Source: Flaccisagitta enflata (Eukaryota; Chaetognatha; Sagittoidea; Aphragmophora). Taken from it: a stretch of DNA of 64,000 nucleotides. A model generated the notes under the pieces. It was not told the origin of the DNA, did no database searches, and worked only from the letters and a program-made list of their open reading frames with translations. Positions within the stretch are counted from its first letter, which is position 1. Every line of letters begins with the position of its first letter. The stretch lies in contig OZ231127.1 of assembly GCA_965153355.1 (NCBI GenBank), positions 18,724,001 to 18,788,000 on the forward strand, written 5' to 3'. Shown piece after piece: positions 44,694 to 58,439 of this stretch. A program made the translations under genes and the position numbers.

Positions 44694-44797
44694 TCCTTTG
44701 AATGGGTAACATGCACTGTCACAATTAATTTGGTCTCAAGTAGTTTAGCTTCAATTTACCTTTGAAGTGAACACATCAATTTCTTTCTGGTTCTACA

Positions 44798-45438
44798 GTC
44801 ATCGGACAAAACACAATAAGTATATATATCAGTCCGTTGATTTTGATCCAACCCACTGATGTTAAACAGAATGCTCTAAATAACAACTGACTGTTGAGAT
44901 TACAGCTGGCTGTAAAGTTACAAAGTTGGCAAAAATCCAATTTTTACCAAATAGAATGAGACCTGCAGATTCATAATCCTGATGAAATTCTGAGAAGTTT
45001 GATATGTCACAACTAGGGATGTGGAAGCGGTCGATTTTCATGCCGCTTCCACCGCTTCCGCTTCCGCTTCCGCTTCCATTTTACAGTACAAATACTAGTA
45101 GCTATCCCATCCTCCAAATTGGAAGCGGTCAATCGCTTCCACATCCCTAGTCACAACATACACTTTTATATGAAAATAATTTTTTTTTATTACTACAATG
45201 CTGCAATTAATACAATGTTAAAAAAAAACTTTGTTTACAAAAAATGTTAAGTGTAACATATCAAACTTCTCAGAATTTCGTCAGGGTTATTAATCTCCAA
45301 GTCTCATTTTATTTAGTGAAAATTGGATTTTTGCCAAATTTGTAACTTAACAGCCGGCTGTAATTTTAACAACCAATTGTTGTTTACAGCATTCTGTTTA
45401 AGATCAGTGGGTTGGATCAAAACCAACAGAGTGATAAC
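44798..45438. mobile_element. Foldback element F with a family D element inserted in its loop
   Basis: The left arm from acagtcatcggacaaaacac (44798) through tgatccaacccactgatgttaaacag...ctgagaagtttgatatgt (45006) is matched inverted at about 45252-45438. The arms are about 190 bp and about 80-85% alike by eye. The loop contains the 45013-45150 insertion. The terminus CAGTCAG-GGACAAAACACAATAG occurs at several other places (11.74, 37.99, 40.21, 46.04 kb). Confidence 0.75.
45013..45150. mobile_element. Family D palindromic element with target duplication
   Basis: CTAGGGATGTGGAAGCGGTC and its inverse GCGATTGACC...CACATCCCTAG type ends. The internal cttccgcttccgcttcc triplet-like run resembles the other copies. 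It is flanked on both sides by tcacaa (45007-45012 and 45151-45156), a 6-bp direct repeat consistent with target-site duplication. Confidence 0.85.
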
Positions 45439-46040
45439 TATGGCAAAGAAAAAAAGTGAACACTTTGTTTTGCTAGTTTCTGATTAACTATAGGCCTGAA
45501 CCATAGAAAATCCATGACCGTTTTAAAGCTTTGCAAAAGATCTTCCAAATGCGACGTTGCTGGTCATTGTAGCTTTATTCGTTTAGAAATGGCAATGGTT
45601 TGAAGAAAAAAATCGCTGATTGAGAAAAGCGCTTATTTCAATTCTTTTCCAATGACGAATTTTAGTCTTTCTGTCTTTGTCAATTATGCAGCCCAGGATT
45701 ATCGTAGCTACTCGTTATCCATGAGCAAATTAAAGAGCTTCAAATTTTCTTTAAAATGGCACCAAGAACGAATTAATAACTCAATGCATTTAATTTTTAT
45801 GTTAGAATAAAGATAACCCATGAAAATGGTGTAGTGAATTTCTAAATTCTTGACCACCTGTCTTCATTCTAATGCCATTTCTAAACGAATAGAGCTAAAA
45901 TATCCAGCAAGGTCTCATTTGAAAGATCTTTTGCAGATCTTCAAAATGGTCATGGATTTTGCTATGTTTTTCTCATTGCTTGGATGTGAAACATTGACAA
46001 ACAAGTTGTTCGCTTTTTTTTTTTGCCATAGTTATATATA
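45436..46040. mobile_element. Foldback element G, second copy
   Basis: ctatggcaaagaaaaaaagtgaacactttgttttgc...ccatgaccgttttaaagctttgcaaaagatcttccaaatgcgacgttgctgg is matched inverted by ccagcaaggtctcatttgaaagatcttttgcagatcttcaaaatggtcatgg...acaagttgttcgctttttttttttgccatag. The arms are about 160 bp. Confidence 0.7.
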
Positions 46041-46065
46041 CCTATTGTGTTTCGTCCGCTGACTG

Positions 46066-46270
46066 TCTATGGCAAAGAAAAAAAACAAACACTTTGTTTT
46101 CTTAATTTTGGCTTAACTATGGACCTGAACCATAAAAAATCTATGACTGTTTTTAAAGCTCTGCAAAAAATCTTCTAAATGCGACGTTGCTGGTAATTGT
46201 AGCTTTATCCATTTAGAAATGGCAAAGGTTTGAAGAAAAAGAAACACTGATTGAAAAAAATGCCCATTTC
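46066..46270. repeat. Solo arm of foldback G
   Basis: tctatggcaaagaaaaaaaac...ctgaaccataaaaaatctatgactg...gcgacgttgctggtaattgtagctttatcc repeats the left arm of the preceding element in the same orientation, without the partner arm. Confidence 0.7.
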
Positions 46271-46296
46271 AATTTTTTTCCAATTCTAATCTTTCC

Positions 46297-46524
46297 GTTT
46301 TTAGTCGCGTGCACGCAACTCTACACCCCACTTTTTTCGTCCCTCTGTCCATCTGTCCGTCGGTTGGTTGGTCGGTTGGTTGGTTGGTCGGTCTATGGTC
46401 CATCACACCCTTACTTTTTTTTATCAATTTTATTTCTTAAAGTTATTTTAAGTCATTTTAGGGTATACTAAGTCATTCTAAGTCACTGCACATGACTTAG
46501 GTAGCAGTGTATCCGGCCTTATTT
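46297..46524 (+). mobile_element. Family B2 element
   Basis: ttttagtcgcgtgcacgcaactctacaccccac...(GGTT/GGTC)n...AAGTCATTTT units...tgcacatgacttaggtagcagtgtatccggcctt. Confidence 0.75.
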
Positions 46525-46789
46525 CTAGATCCTGTACACGACGTTCACGTAAATATACAATCTGCTTTTCAGTCAGGTAATCTCACTTTTTTGAGCTTTT
46601 GTGATTTCCCTGCACTATTATTACATCATGTCCCTACCCAGTCACACAAAATTATGGATTTTGTTTTGTTTTTTTTTCTGCTTTTGATATTAGGTGCTTT
46701 ATAACCAAGTAGAGTTGGTCAGTTAATGAGTCCTATGGTTTATCAGTCGGTTTGTTGGTTTATCTGGCGTATTTGGTGATTTGCTGGGG

Positions 46790-46880
46790 GGAATAGAGGA
46801 TGTAGAGAAGGAGAAAGAGGAGAACATTCCTCATATGTTTGAAAGCACTGGTCATTGACCCCTTCGCGGCCTCTGCCATG
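46790..46880. repeat. Family A right-terminus fragment
   Basis: gagaacattcctcatatgtttgaaagcactggtcattgaccccttcgcggcctctgcc, without an internal array. Confidence 0.6.
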
Positions 46881-46939
46881 CAAACACTTCCATGTATTCC
46901 AGCTAAAATATCACAATCTTCATACATTTTTTGTCGCGC

Positions 46940-47036
<97 letters not shown>

Positions 47037-47053
47037 CGTGCGTGTGTGTGTGT
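46940..47053. repeat. (GT)n microsatellite
   Basis: GT run with CGTG units at both ends. Confidence 0.97.
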
Positions 47054-47112
47054 CTCGGTTGTAGATGTTATCTTCGTCATCTTCATCATCATCGCCTTAC
47101 CCGTCGGAAAAA

Positions 47113-47698
47113 AAAAGAATAGTCGCAAAAGCGTTAGAAGGTAAGCGTTTTTTTATGTGTGATGGTGAGAGGAGCAGCAGCCCTGAAGGGGCCAATGACA
47201 TATGTTTAATACGTTTTGAGGATCAAGGCTTGGAAGTGAGCATCAGCAATAGGATTTTAGTCTTGCGGAAGGAATTTGAGGCTTGAGGTTAGGATTCAAG
47301 CCTTGAGGTTTAGATGTGAATCTCGAGGTTGGGAAGTAAGCCTCAAGGCTGAGAAGTAAGCCTCAAGACTGGGATTTGAGCAAGGAAATAAGCTTAGTGG
47401 CTGGAATTTGAGTCTCGAGGCTGGGATTTAAGCCTCAAGGCTGCGCTTTGAGCCTCAAGACTAGGATTTGAGCCTTGAGGCTGGGATTTAAGCCTTGAGG
47501 GTAGGACTTGAGCCTCAATGTTGGGATTTGAGCCGCAATGTTGGGATTTGAGCATTGAAGTTCGGATTTGAGCCTTAGAGACGAGAATTTGGCCCTCAAG
47601 GTTGGGATTTGAGCCTCAAGGCTAGAATATGAGCTTTGAGGGGGGTGGACGGAGAAGAAGAAGCATAGGTCATCGGCACCTTCAGGGCCGCTGCCCAA
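47113..47698. mobile_element. Family A element with about 22 twenty-bp units
   Basis: The flanking module aatagtcgcaaaagcgttagaagg is followed by a left terminus (agcagccctgaaggggccaatgacatatg), then units of GCCTCAAGGCTGGGATTTGA, then the right terminus gaagcataggtcatcggcaccttcagggccgctgccc. The termini are diverged from the copies at 12.6 and 12.97 kb. Confidence 0.7.
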
Positions 47699-47824
<126 letters not shown>

Positions 47825-48027
47825 GCGAACAAAAAGATTTCCCAGACACATCCGCGCTCTAGGACACATGAACACGGATGCATACACGTAGAAATTTACT
47901 AAAGGCCATTCATAGACATAGGTCCTAAAGTCCAGACCACCAGACCAACATAGATACTGAGCATCTCATGAAAGCTGTGGGCGTACGTTGCCTTTAACAA
48001 ACTTGACTAAGCGAGGTGGATACATGG

Positions 48028-48127
<100 letters not shown>

Positions 48128-48249
48128 AGAGAGAAGGAAGGGGGGGGGGGAAAGCGGTGTGATAAATACGATGGTGAAAATTTTACACATTTGCGTGTGC
48201 ACATCAAAAGGTCGAATTCTGGCCTTCATAAATAATTACTTGCACTACA

Positions 48250-48595
48250 TTGTTTCTATTATTATTATCTTTTTCACCATCATCATCTCCGTTTCTTTTT
48301 AACATGATCATCATCACATTTGTTGTCATAATCATCGTCATCTTTTGTCATAGTTATCATCTTCGGTTTTTTTCACCGTCATCTCCATATTTGACGTCGT
48401 CATCATCTTTGTCTCTGTTTTCACCTTCTTACTGTTTTTCTTCGTCTATCATCATCAATCATCATCATCATCACGCTGCCTTCATCTTCTTCTTCTTCTT
48501 CTTCCTTCTTCTTCTTCTTCTTCTTCGCCTTTGTTCCTGCTTTCATCTTCATCTTCTTTCTCATCTTCTTTCATTTTCTTCTTCACTTTGTTTTT
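48250..48595. repeat. ATC/TTC trinucleotide-rich tract
   Basis: Pyrimidine-rich ATC and TTC triplets. The open frame across it is low-complexity. Confidence 0.75.
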
Positions 48596-48665
48596 CCAAA
48601 ATCTGCCGAGTAACCTCGTTACTGATTACCCTAAAAAATGCAGGCCTGATTCAAGGAAGAAATAG

Positions 48666-48732
<67 letters not shown>

Positions 48733-48832
48733 AAAAAAAAAGAAGAATAAAAGGAAGAATAAGAAGAATGATCGAAAGAATGATCGAAAGAAGGAATAAA
48801 AGGAAGAGAGGAAGAAAGGAAGAGAGGAAGAG

Positions 48833-48899
<67 letters not shown>

Positions 48900-48902
48900 A
48901 AT
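48666..48902. repeat. Two (AAAG)n microsatellites
   Basis: 48666-48734 and 48836-48900, separated by GAAAGAATGATC-type sequence. Confidence 0.96.
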
Positions 48903-48956
48903 AGAAAGTTTCGATGTACGCGTTAGTTCACATTTCCCTTACTGAAGAAGACCAGA

Positions 48957-50482
48957 AACAAGGCCAACACTTATAAGTCGCGTGCAGGACAAAAATAACT
49001 GAACTGACCTGACTCCTTATTCTATCTTTTTATCGAAAATCAGACTTAAACCAGACCCAAACCAGACTCAAACCAGACTAAAACCAGACTCAAACCAGAC
49101 TCAAACCAGAATTAAACCAGACCAAAACCAGATGTAAACCAGATGTAAACCAGACCAAAACCAGACATAAACCAGACATAAACCAGACATAAACCAGACA
49201 TAAACCAGACATAAACCAGACATAAACCAGACTTAAACCAGCCTTAAACCAAACATGAACCAGACTCAAACCAGACTCAAACCAGACTCAAACCAGACCC
49301 AAACCAGCAGACTTAAACCAGCATACTTAAACCAGCATACTTAAACCAGCATACTTAAACCAGCATACTTCAACCAGCAGACTAAAACCAGCAGACTCAA
49401 ACCAGCAGACTCAAACCAGCAGACTCAAACCAGCAGACTCAAACCAGCAGACTTAAACCAGAAGACTTAGACCAGCAGACCAAAACCAGCAGACTTAAAC
49501 CAGCAGACTTAAACCAGCAGACTTAAACCAGCAGACTTAAACCAGCAGACTTAAAACCAGCAGACTTAAAACCAGCAGACTTAAAACCAGCAGACTTAAA
49601 CCAGCCAACTTAAACCAGCAGATTAAACCAGCAGACTTGACCAGCAGACTTAAACCAGGAGACCTTAATCAGCCAACTTGAAACCAGCAGACTTGACATG
49701 ACATATATGACAAAAACATACCAAAAAACATAAATGACCAAAAAATAAAAAAACAAAAAAAATTAAAAAAAATATAAAATAACAAAAACAAAAAAACAAA
49801 AACAAAAACAAAAAACCAAAACCAAAACAAAACCAAAAAACTACAGCTAAATGACCAAAATGACCTGAAATGTCCAAAATGACTTAAAATGACTTAAAAC
49901 TATTTTTAATGCCCAAAAATGACACAAATGGTTTTAAGTTTAAATGTACAAAGTGACATGAATGATCAAAATGACCAAAAATGACTAAAAATGCAACCAA
50001 AAATAACTAAACGCAACCAAAAAATGACCAAAATCAACAAAAATGACTCAAATGACTCCAGACGACAAAAATTGACCAAAAACTACTATAAAAAGTGCAA
50101 GTGTTACTAAAAACTACAAAAGCCAAAAAATAACTTAGAGTGACTTAAAATGACTTAGAATGACTTGTAATGACTTAGAATGACTCGTAATGACTTAGAA
50201 TGACTTAGAATAACTTAGAATGACTAAGAATGACTTATAATAAAATAAAATGACAAAAATGACAAAAAATGACAAAATGACTTAAGTGACTAAAATTAAC
50301 TGAAAATGACTGGAAATGACTTAGAATGACTTAAAATGACTTAAAATGATGTAAAATACCCTAAAATGATGTAAAACGACAAAAAAAAGCAAAGTGTTAC
50401 GGACGGACGGACGGACGGACCGACCGACCGACGGACAGACCGACAGAGCGGGTTATAGAGTCGCGTGCACGCGAGTAAAAAA
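48957..50482 (-). mobile_element. Giant family B2 element, 1.5 kb, with expanded internal arrays
   Basis: The ends are those of family B2 reversed: aacaaggccaacacttataagtcgcgtgcagg on the left, and a GGAC/GACC run, agagcgggttatagagtcgcgtgcacgcgagtaaaaaa on the right. The other copies are about 210-230 bp. Here the middle holds about 650 bp of AAACCAGACT and AAACCAGCAGACTT units (49040-49690) and about 500 bp of AATGACTTAG/AAATGACC-type 10-mers (49840-50360), the latter being the complement of the AAGTCATTTT units in the short copies. Confidence 0.75.
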
Positions 50483-50537
50483 CAACGCGCTCGCAATCGT
50501 CTATTTGCGTCTCTTTTCATAATAGAGTTTTTTCTCT

Positions 50538-50818
50538 ATCCTAGGGCTAGAGGAATGTCCGATCGCGTTAACTGATATCAGTATAGACATCTGCGCAGAA
50601 AAATCAGCATTACTCCTAAACGGATGAACTTATTTACTTGAAATTTTGGCTTCTGAGATAGAATTTGATGCTCTTTCAGATCATATTAAGCAGAATCCAC
50701 TGAATTAAAAAGAGAACTATGTTTATTACTATGGTATGCATCGTGACACAATCGTGACAGGGTGTTAACGCGATCGGACACCATAACAAAAAAATCAATT
50801 TCCAGGGCTAGAAAGGAC
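50538..50818. repeat. Inverted repeat pair I
   Basis: agggctagaggaatgtccgatcgcgttaa (about 50541) is matched inverted by ttaacgcgatcggacaccat...ccagggctagaaagg (about 50765-50818). Possible short foldback element. Confidence 0.55.
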
Positions 50819-51769
50819 ATTAAGGTCTAAAATTTGGCATGCAACCTGGTTCAAGTCTGTATTGAACAGGAGTAAAAAAAAATTTTCGATTCCACTTTTA
50901 AAGGATGATTTATTGGCTTTCGCAAACAACTATGTATGGAAATCGGGAAAATCATGATTCTTGACAAATTTACTATGAGTGAACTTTTTCCATAGTAAAT
51001 GACCATCGATCACCTTCAATTTTTTGGTGCTTCTCTACGGATAGTAAAGGTACAAAAATGACCCATAGTTAGATAGGCTTGACGATTTCTTGATGTCCTT
51101 ACCATAGTAGATATGAAGTGTGACATAAAATGACCAAAAAAATGGGCTGATTTGGCTCTAATTGTGGCCACCTAACCTATCAAAATCTTGAGTATGAAGG
51201 ATGTATGTCGGGCACTTGGTCCTAGGGCATGTCTAAAAACAGTTATTATCATCGACGAAATGATTGGTGGGAAGAAACTATGCTTCTTCACCTACTAAAT
51301 CGTATATTTCAGCCGGCCCGGTTTAAAGGATAAAACGCCTACAATTACCTCTGATTACCTCTGAATTATTCCGATTAGTTGATACTACAACAACCTCTGA
51401 TTAGCGCCCTCCCTCTAATTGGTGCCCCCCTCGTTTGAAAAAAATTTCAAAATGTTTTTTTATCATATTCACAAAATACAAAAACGTAGTTTTTACTGTT
51501 TTTCTAATTTAATTCGTATATTCAACTGATTCAATTACATTCTGTATCTGTTTTTATCAAAATTCTCATAATTCAATTGTTTGTTAGTATTTTATTTATC
51601 TTTGCCTGACATGTCAGAGATTGCGCTAATAACAGGTAACATTTTTTTTAAATTGTGTAAGCGGGAAAAAATTTCTAAGACGATACAGATATTTTGTTTC
51701 TTTCGGGTTTCCCCGCTTGGGCGAAGCTTTAATTCAAGTAGATTCGGGTTGAAATGTATAAGACCCAGC

Positions 51770-51866
51770 CCTCACCTAGCCCTAACGCTAGCCCTAACCC
51801 TAACCCTAACCCTAAAACCACCCCCAACCCCAACCTTAACCCTAACCCTACCCCTAACCCTAAATA
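51770..51866. repeat. Interstitial telomere-like CCCTAA tract
   Basis: gccctaaccctaaccctaaccctaa and variants (CCCCAA, CTTAACC) over about 90 bases. This equals TTAGGG on the other strand, the typical animal telomere repeat. The tract is degenerate, so it is internal and old. Confidence 0.85.
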
Positions 51867-51997
51867 AAAAAACCGCTTAGAAAGTCAGTAAAACAAAAGA
51901 CATCACCGACTTCGAAAACAGTACCGTGTAAGCGTTCCGCGCGCTAATTAGAGAAAATATGGTATTGATATTGTTGTGAAGAACTCAATGGAATAGA

Positions 51998-52067
51998 ATT
52001 GCCGTCATCATCATCATCATCATCATCATCATCAACCTCATCATCATCATCATCATCATCATCGTCA

Positions 52068-52105
<38 letters not shown>
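51998..52105. repeat. (ATC)n / (GTC)n trinucleotide tract
   Basis: catcatcat changing into gtcgtcgtc. Confidence 0.95.
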
Positions 52106-52250
52106 ATCGTCCTCTTGTCGTGGTCATCATCGCTATCATCCCCATGACTATTGAGGTTGAGACGAAAAAAAGTCCGTTTTGCGGTGATTCGTCAGTGAGG
52201 GTCTAGAAATAGCGAGATGCCGAGATATTGACTCTGAAGATGACTGCTCA

Positions 52251-52770
<520 letters not shown>

Positions 52771-52781
52771 GAGAGAGAGAG

Positions 52782-52842
52782 TATATATATATATATATAT
52801 ATCTATAATATATATATATATATATATTTTTATATATATATT
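52782..52842. repeat. (AT)n tract between two GA arrays
   Basis: Palindromic TATATA run. Confidence 0.95.
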
Positions 52843-52852
52843 GAGAGAGATA

Positions 52853-53193
<341 letters not shown>

Positions 53194-53636
53194 CAGACAG
53201 ACAGAAACAGATTGACAGGTTGACAGATAGACAAATAAAGACCGACAGAGACAATGACCGAGACGGAGATGAGAGGGACAGAGTGACAGAAAGACAGAGA
53301 CAGAGACTGAAACGAAGAGTCAAAGATAGGAAGGCTGAGAGCGAGAGTCGAACGGACAGACAGACAGACAGATCAACGAGGATTTAATGCAGACAGACAC
53401 AAAATTAGAAAGATACAAACAGAGGCAAACACAAAGAAAGAGGCTAAAATGGCGAGAACCCTTTGTACCCTTGTAAAGAATGAAATGTTTGACCATTGCC
53501 CTATCAGAGAATGACAAAAATATCATCTCTTTCAGAATAGATTTCTGTTTTTGATGGTCGCGTTTTGAGCAAAAGGACAATAAGAATGTAGATGATCTAA
53601 AGAAGAAATGATTCGTCCACCACCGCTACAGTCTAC

Positions 53637-53722
53637 ATATACAGTTTACACTCAACAGTTTACACTCAACAGTTTACACTTAACAGTTAACACTCAACAG
53701 TTTACACTCAACAGTTTACACG
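53637..53722. repeat. 14-bp minisatellite
   Basis: Six units of acagtttacactca. Confidence 0.9.
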
Positions 53723-53789
53723 CTATCATCCACGCGCAAGAAATTACAATCAAAATACAATCAAAACCTGACGGCTAGTGCCAGGACTC

Positions 53790-53960
53790 GCGAGCTTCAA
53801 GAGTTTTTGTTCATCTGTCCGTTGGTCTGTTGGTCCCTCTATCACGCTCAAGTCGCACCCTGAGTGTCTATGTGTGCGTTTGGAATGGATTTAGGAGGGT
53901 GGGTGTGGAGGAGGGGGGGGTGTTGTGTGCCCCTGCCTACCCGTCCGCGACGATATGCAC
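53790..53960 (-). mobile_element. Family C element, reverse copy
   Basis: tccgttggtctgttggtccctc...gggtgggtgtggagg...gtgcccctgcctacccgtccgcgacgatat. Confidence 0.5.
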
Positions 53961-54009
53961 GCAGCAAAAAAAATACTGCCCGAAAAATTTAGGAAGTCAC
54001 ACTGTTGCA

Positions 54010-54251
<242 letters not shown>

Positions 54252-54515
54252 CGATATCAGCTTGATGTACACGCGCAGGGGCCAGTGCTGTCTTTACCAC
54301 TCAAAGCGGGGCACCTCAGTGCACCATTAAACAATGCGGGGCTCTGGCTCAATAAAAATTCCGGCCTGCAGTCGTTAAAAATCTCGAGAAATTGTCCCAA
54401 TTTGGCCCCTTTGGCCGTTTAGCAAATCTTTCAATGTGACAGCCAAACGAATGATGAATTTTTCAGATGACTTTCAACCGATTTCTCTCTCCTGAAAGAA
54501 CGATGGGGAGAAGGG

Positions 54516-54862
<347 letters not shown>

Positions 54863-55082
54863 CAAGAGACAGAGAAACAGTGACAGACAGAGATATGGAC
54901 AGTCAGAGACACAGAGCCACCCTTTGGGGTAGTAAGCGGGATAGAGACAAAGATGGACCTTGATGGACAGTAGAATGGGCACAATGTGGGCATTCAGAAG
55001 ATGAATAATTTCCATGCGCTTTTTACGTTCCAATGGTAAAACCAAAGCCCTATCTCTTTGGAAAATCGATTTGAACTTCATC

Positions 55083-55188
55083 TAGGCACCGCGTAGTATA
55101 GAATTCTAATGGAAGAAAATTCTCAAAGAACTACAGCAATCAATTCTATTCAACTACAGCATTGTTGACGCGGTGCCTAGATCAAGTT
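55083..55188. repeat. Palindrome with 15-bp arms
   Basis: ATCTAGGCACCGCGT and its exact inverse ACGCGGTGCCTAGAT flank about 75 bases. Confidence 0.75.
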
Positions 55189-55210
55189 CATAGTGATTTT
55201 CCCATGAGAT

Positions 55211-55450
55211 GGGGCTCTGTCTTGATCTCAAGGCTGAGAAAAACCCGAGATGAATCTCAATACTCAATAAGATGAAAGAGCATTTAGTTGCTCAGTGAGA
55301 TTTTAAACTTACACACGGTGTTCAGACGGTGGTTGCAGAGCTTCAGTTAAAATTTCATCTCACTGGGTCAACCAGAAGTATGCTTTTCATGTAAATTAAG
55401 CTACCGAAACATGCTAGATTCATCTCGGGTTTTTCTCAGCCCCCAGATCA
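55211..55450. mobile_element. Foldback element J, about 240 bp
   Basis: cttgatctcaaggctgagaaaaacccgagatgaatct (about 55213-55249) and its inverse gattcatctcgggtttttctcagcccccagatcaag (about 55416-55451) bound a unique-looking interior. Confidence 0.7.
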
Positions 55451-55564
55451 AGGTGGGCTCTAATTATGCAATTGGAAAATGAAAAATGCTTGGAAATAAC
55501 ATTTTGTTTCGTTGCCCAAATTAATTGAGCCCATTCTATTTCTAATGGACAGTGACAGAGTTTT

Positions 55565-55830
55565 TAAACAAGCCCGACCGGGCAACGATGCGTCCGGGCT
55601 GTGTCTCAGCGTGTATTGATCATGTGACATATGTATGTAGAGACATATGGACAAATAGACGGGTGAAAAGACTCTCAGAACATGTTGGTTGATCATTTGT
55701 TTCACTGTAGGATCTCACCGTGGCCGAAAACAGCCGAGAAACACGGTCTTTGCACAGGCGTAACGGATAGACCGACGGACAGACCGACGGACAGATAGAC
55801 CCTCTTATAGAGATGCATTCCTGATGGAGG
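55565..55830 (-). mobile_element. Family E element, reverse copy
   Basis: aacaagcccgaccgggcaacgatgcgtccgggctgtgtctcagcgtgtattgatcatgtgac...cagccgagaaacacggtctttgcacaggcgtaacgg...cctcttatagagatgcattcctgatg. It is the inverse of 5359-5640. Confidence 0.75.
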
Positions 55831-55990
55831 AGGAGGAGTTGGAGGTGAAAAATAAAACGAATTATGAATGGATGAGCGGCGGTAAAGAAAACGCAGATTG
55901 TGGAAGCAACAGGCAAAGCAGTTTGATATAGCGGGAACAGTGACAAAAGACGAAGAGATGCAGGTAATAAAGGCTGTGGGAATAGGGTAG

Positions 55991-56259
<269 letters not shown>

Positions 56260-56414
56260 ATAGAGAGAAGGAAAAAGCGAGAGAAAGGAAGATCTATTTT
56301 TAACCATTCCACGCACGAAACTGAGATGTGAGCTGGATTGAAAACTGAGTTTCTAGCTCAGGCTTCAGTCATTGATATGACCCGTCTCTATCCTATGCAT
56401 AGTCATTTGCTCTG

Positions 56415-56555
<141 letters not shown>

Positions 56556-56698
56556 TCAATGTCTTTGTTAATCTGTTTTTGTTGTTGGGCACAGCTTGCT
56601 TCACGTTTTATCTCGTTTAGTCGTTTTAAAGTCTTATCTGTTCTGTGGTAATTACGCACCGTAAGGAAGGTACTAGTGAAGCTCAAGTGAAAATGCAA

Positions 56699-56865
<167 letters not shown>

Positions 56866-57361
56866 CTTTGTAGTGGTTGCTTTTCTCGTGACAGATGGGT
56901 TTTGAAATGACTTAGCCCCACCAATTCAATGAGACAAATTTGGAGAAAACGCGAGGAAATCAATGAGGTTTATGAAAGCTGGCGGGCACATTGGTTCAAA
57001 TTTCTGAATGTATGAACAAATCAACTGAATTGAATTGTTTTACAGTTTTAGTGTATAAGTTAACGAAAATGAAAAGAAAAGTAAGATCAGAAGGAAAACA
57101 GGAAGAAAGGATGAAAGGAAGAATATGCAGAACTTACAGACTGACAGAGGGACAAAAAAGCAAAATGAATGTTTGCCTAAGTGACTGATAGAAAAAGACC
57201 CTAATCAGAAAGGGACACAAGCAACAAAAAAAAAAAAACAACTTTTACCACAAGAATGGTGAAAGTGAAAGAGAGAGAAAGAGAGGAAGGGAATGTTTGT
57301 TTTGGCATCGCTTCGCCAATTCACCTCCCATCGTTTTTGTGTATCGATTGATGGACGACTG

Positions 57362-58235
57362 CGAGTCCGAGCCAAATGACAAAACAAGGCCACAAGTCCA
57401 AGCCAAATGACAAAACAAGGCCACAAGTCTAAGCCAAATGACAAAACAAGGCCACAAGTCCAAGCCAAATGACAAAACAAGGCCACAAGTCCGAGCCAAC
57501 TGACAAAACAAGGGAGCAAGCCTAAGCAAACAGACAAAATAAGGCCAAAAGTACAAGGCAAATGACAAAACAAAGCAACAAGTCTAGGTCAACTGACAAA
57601 ACAAAGTCGAAAGTTGAAGCCAAATGACAATACAAAGTCAAAATTTGAAGCCAAATGACGAAACTTGGCCACAAATCCAAGCCAAATGACAAAACAAGGC
57701 CACAAGTCCAAGCCAAATGACAAAACAAGGCCACAAGTCCAAGCCAAATGACAAAACAAGGCCACAAGTCCAAGCCAAATGACAAAACAAGGCCACAAGT
57801 CCAAGCCAAATGACAAAACAAGGCCACAAGTCCAAGCCAACTGACAAAACTAGGGAACAAGCCTAAGCAAACAGACAAAATAAGGCCACAAGTCCAAGTC
57901 AAATGACAAAACAACGCAACAAGTCTAGGCCAACTGAAAAAACAAAGTCACGAGTTGAAGCCAAATGAAAAAACAAGGCCACTAGTCCGAGCTTAATGAC
58001 AAAACAAAGCCACAAGTCCAAGCCAACTGAAAAAACAAAGTCACAAGTTCAAATCAAATGACAAAAGCAGGCCACGATTTTTAGCAAACTGACAAAGCAT
58101 GGCCACAAGTCTAAGCAAACTGACATAATAAGGACAAAAGTACAAGTCAAATGACAAAACAAAGCAACAAGTCTATGCCAACTGACAAAACAAAGTCAAA
58201 AGTTGAAGCCAAATGACAAAACAAGGCCACTATTC
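57362..58235. repeat. 31-bp satellite array
   Basis: Units of ccaaatgacaaaacaaggccacaagtccaag spaced exactly 31 bp, about 28 copies in all, homogeneous at about 57670-57840 and degenerate elsewhere. Long minus-strand frames (LWPCFVIWLGLVALF) are read-through of a stop-free unit. Confidence 0.92.
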
Positions 58236-58439
58236 CAATCCAAATCCAGCCCACTGAGAAAAAAAAGGCCGAAAGGAACAAGCGCGCAGGCCCCCCCCCC
58301 ATTTTCAGTTTTTTTTGTTTGTTTGTTTTTGTTTTGTTTTGTTTTTTTTTATGGTTATCATTATTTCTTTTCTTTTCTTTATAGTCGCCTCTATAAATGA
58401 CTGCATATACTATCTTCGTGAGTGAAAAATAAAAGTCTG

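Noticed and set aside
57205-57914. Leucine/tryptophan-rich minus-strand frames suggesting a membrane protein
   Set aside because: Produced by the stop-free 31-bp satellite unit in three frames.
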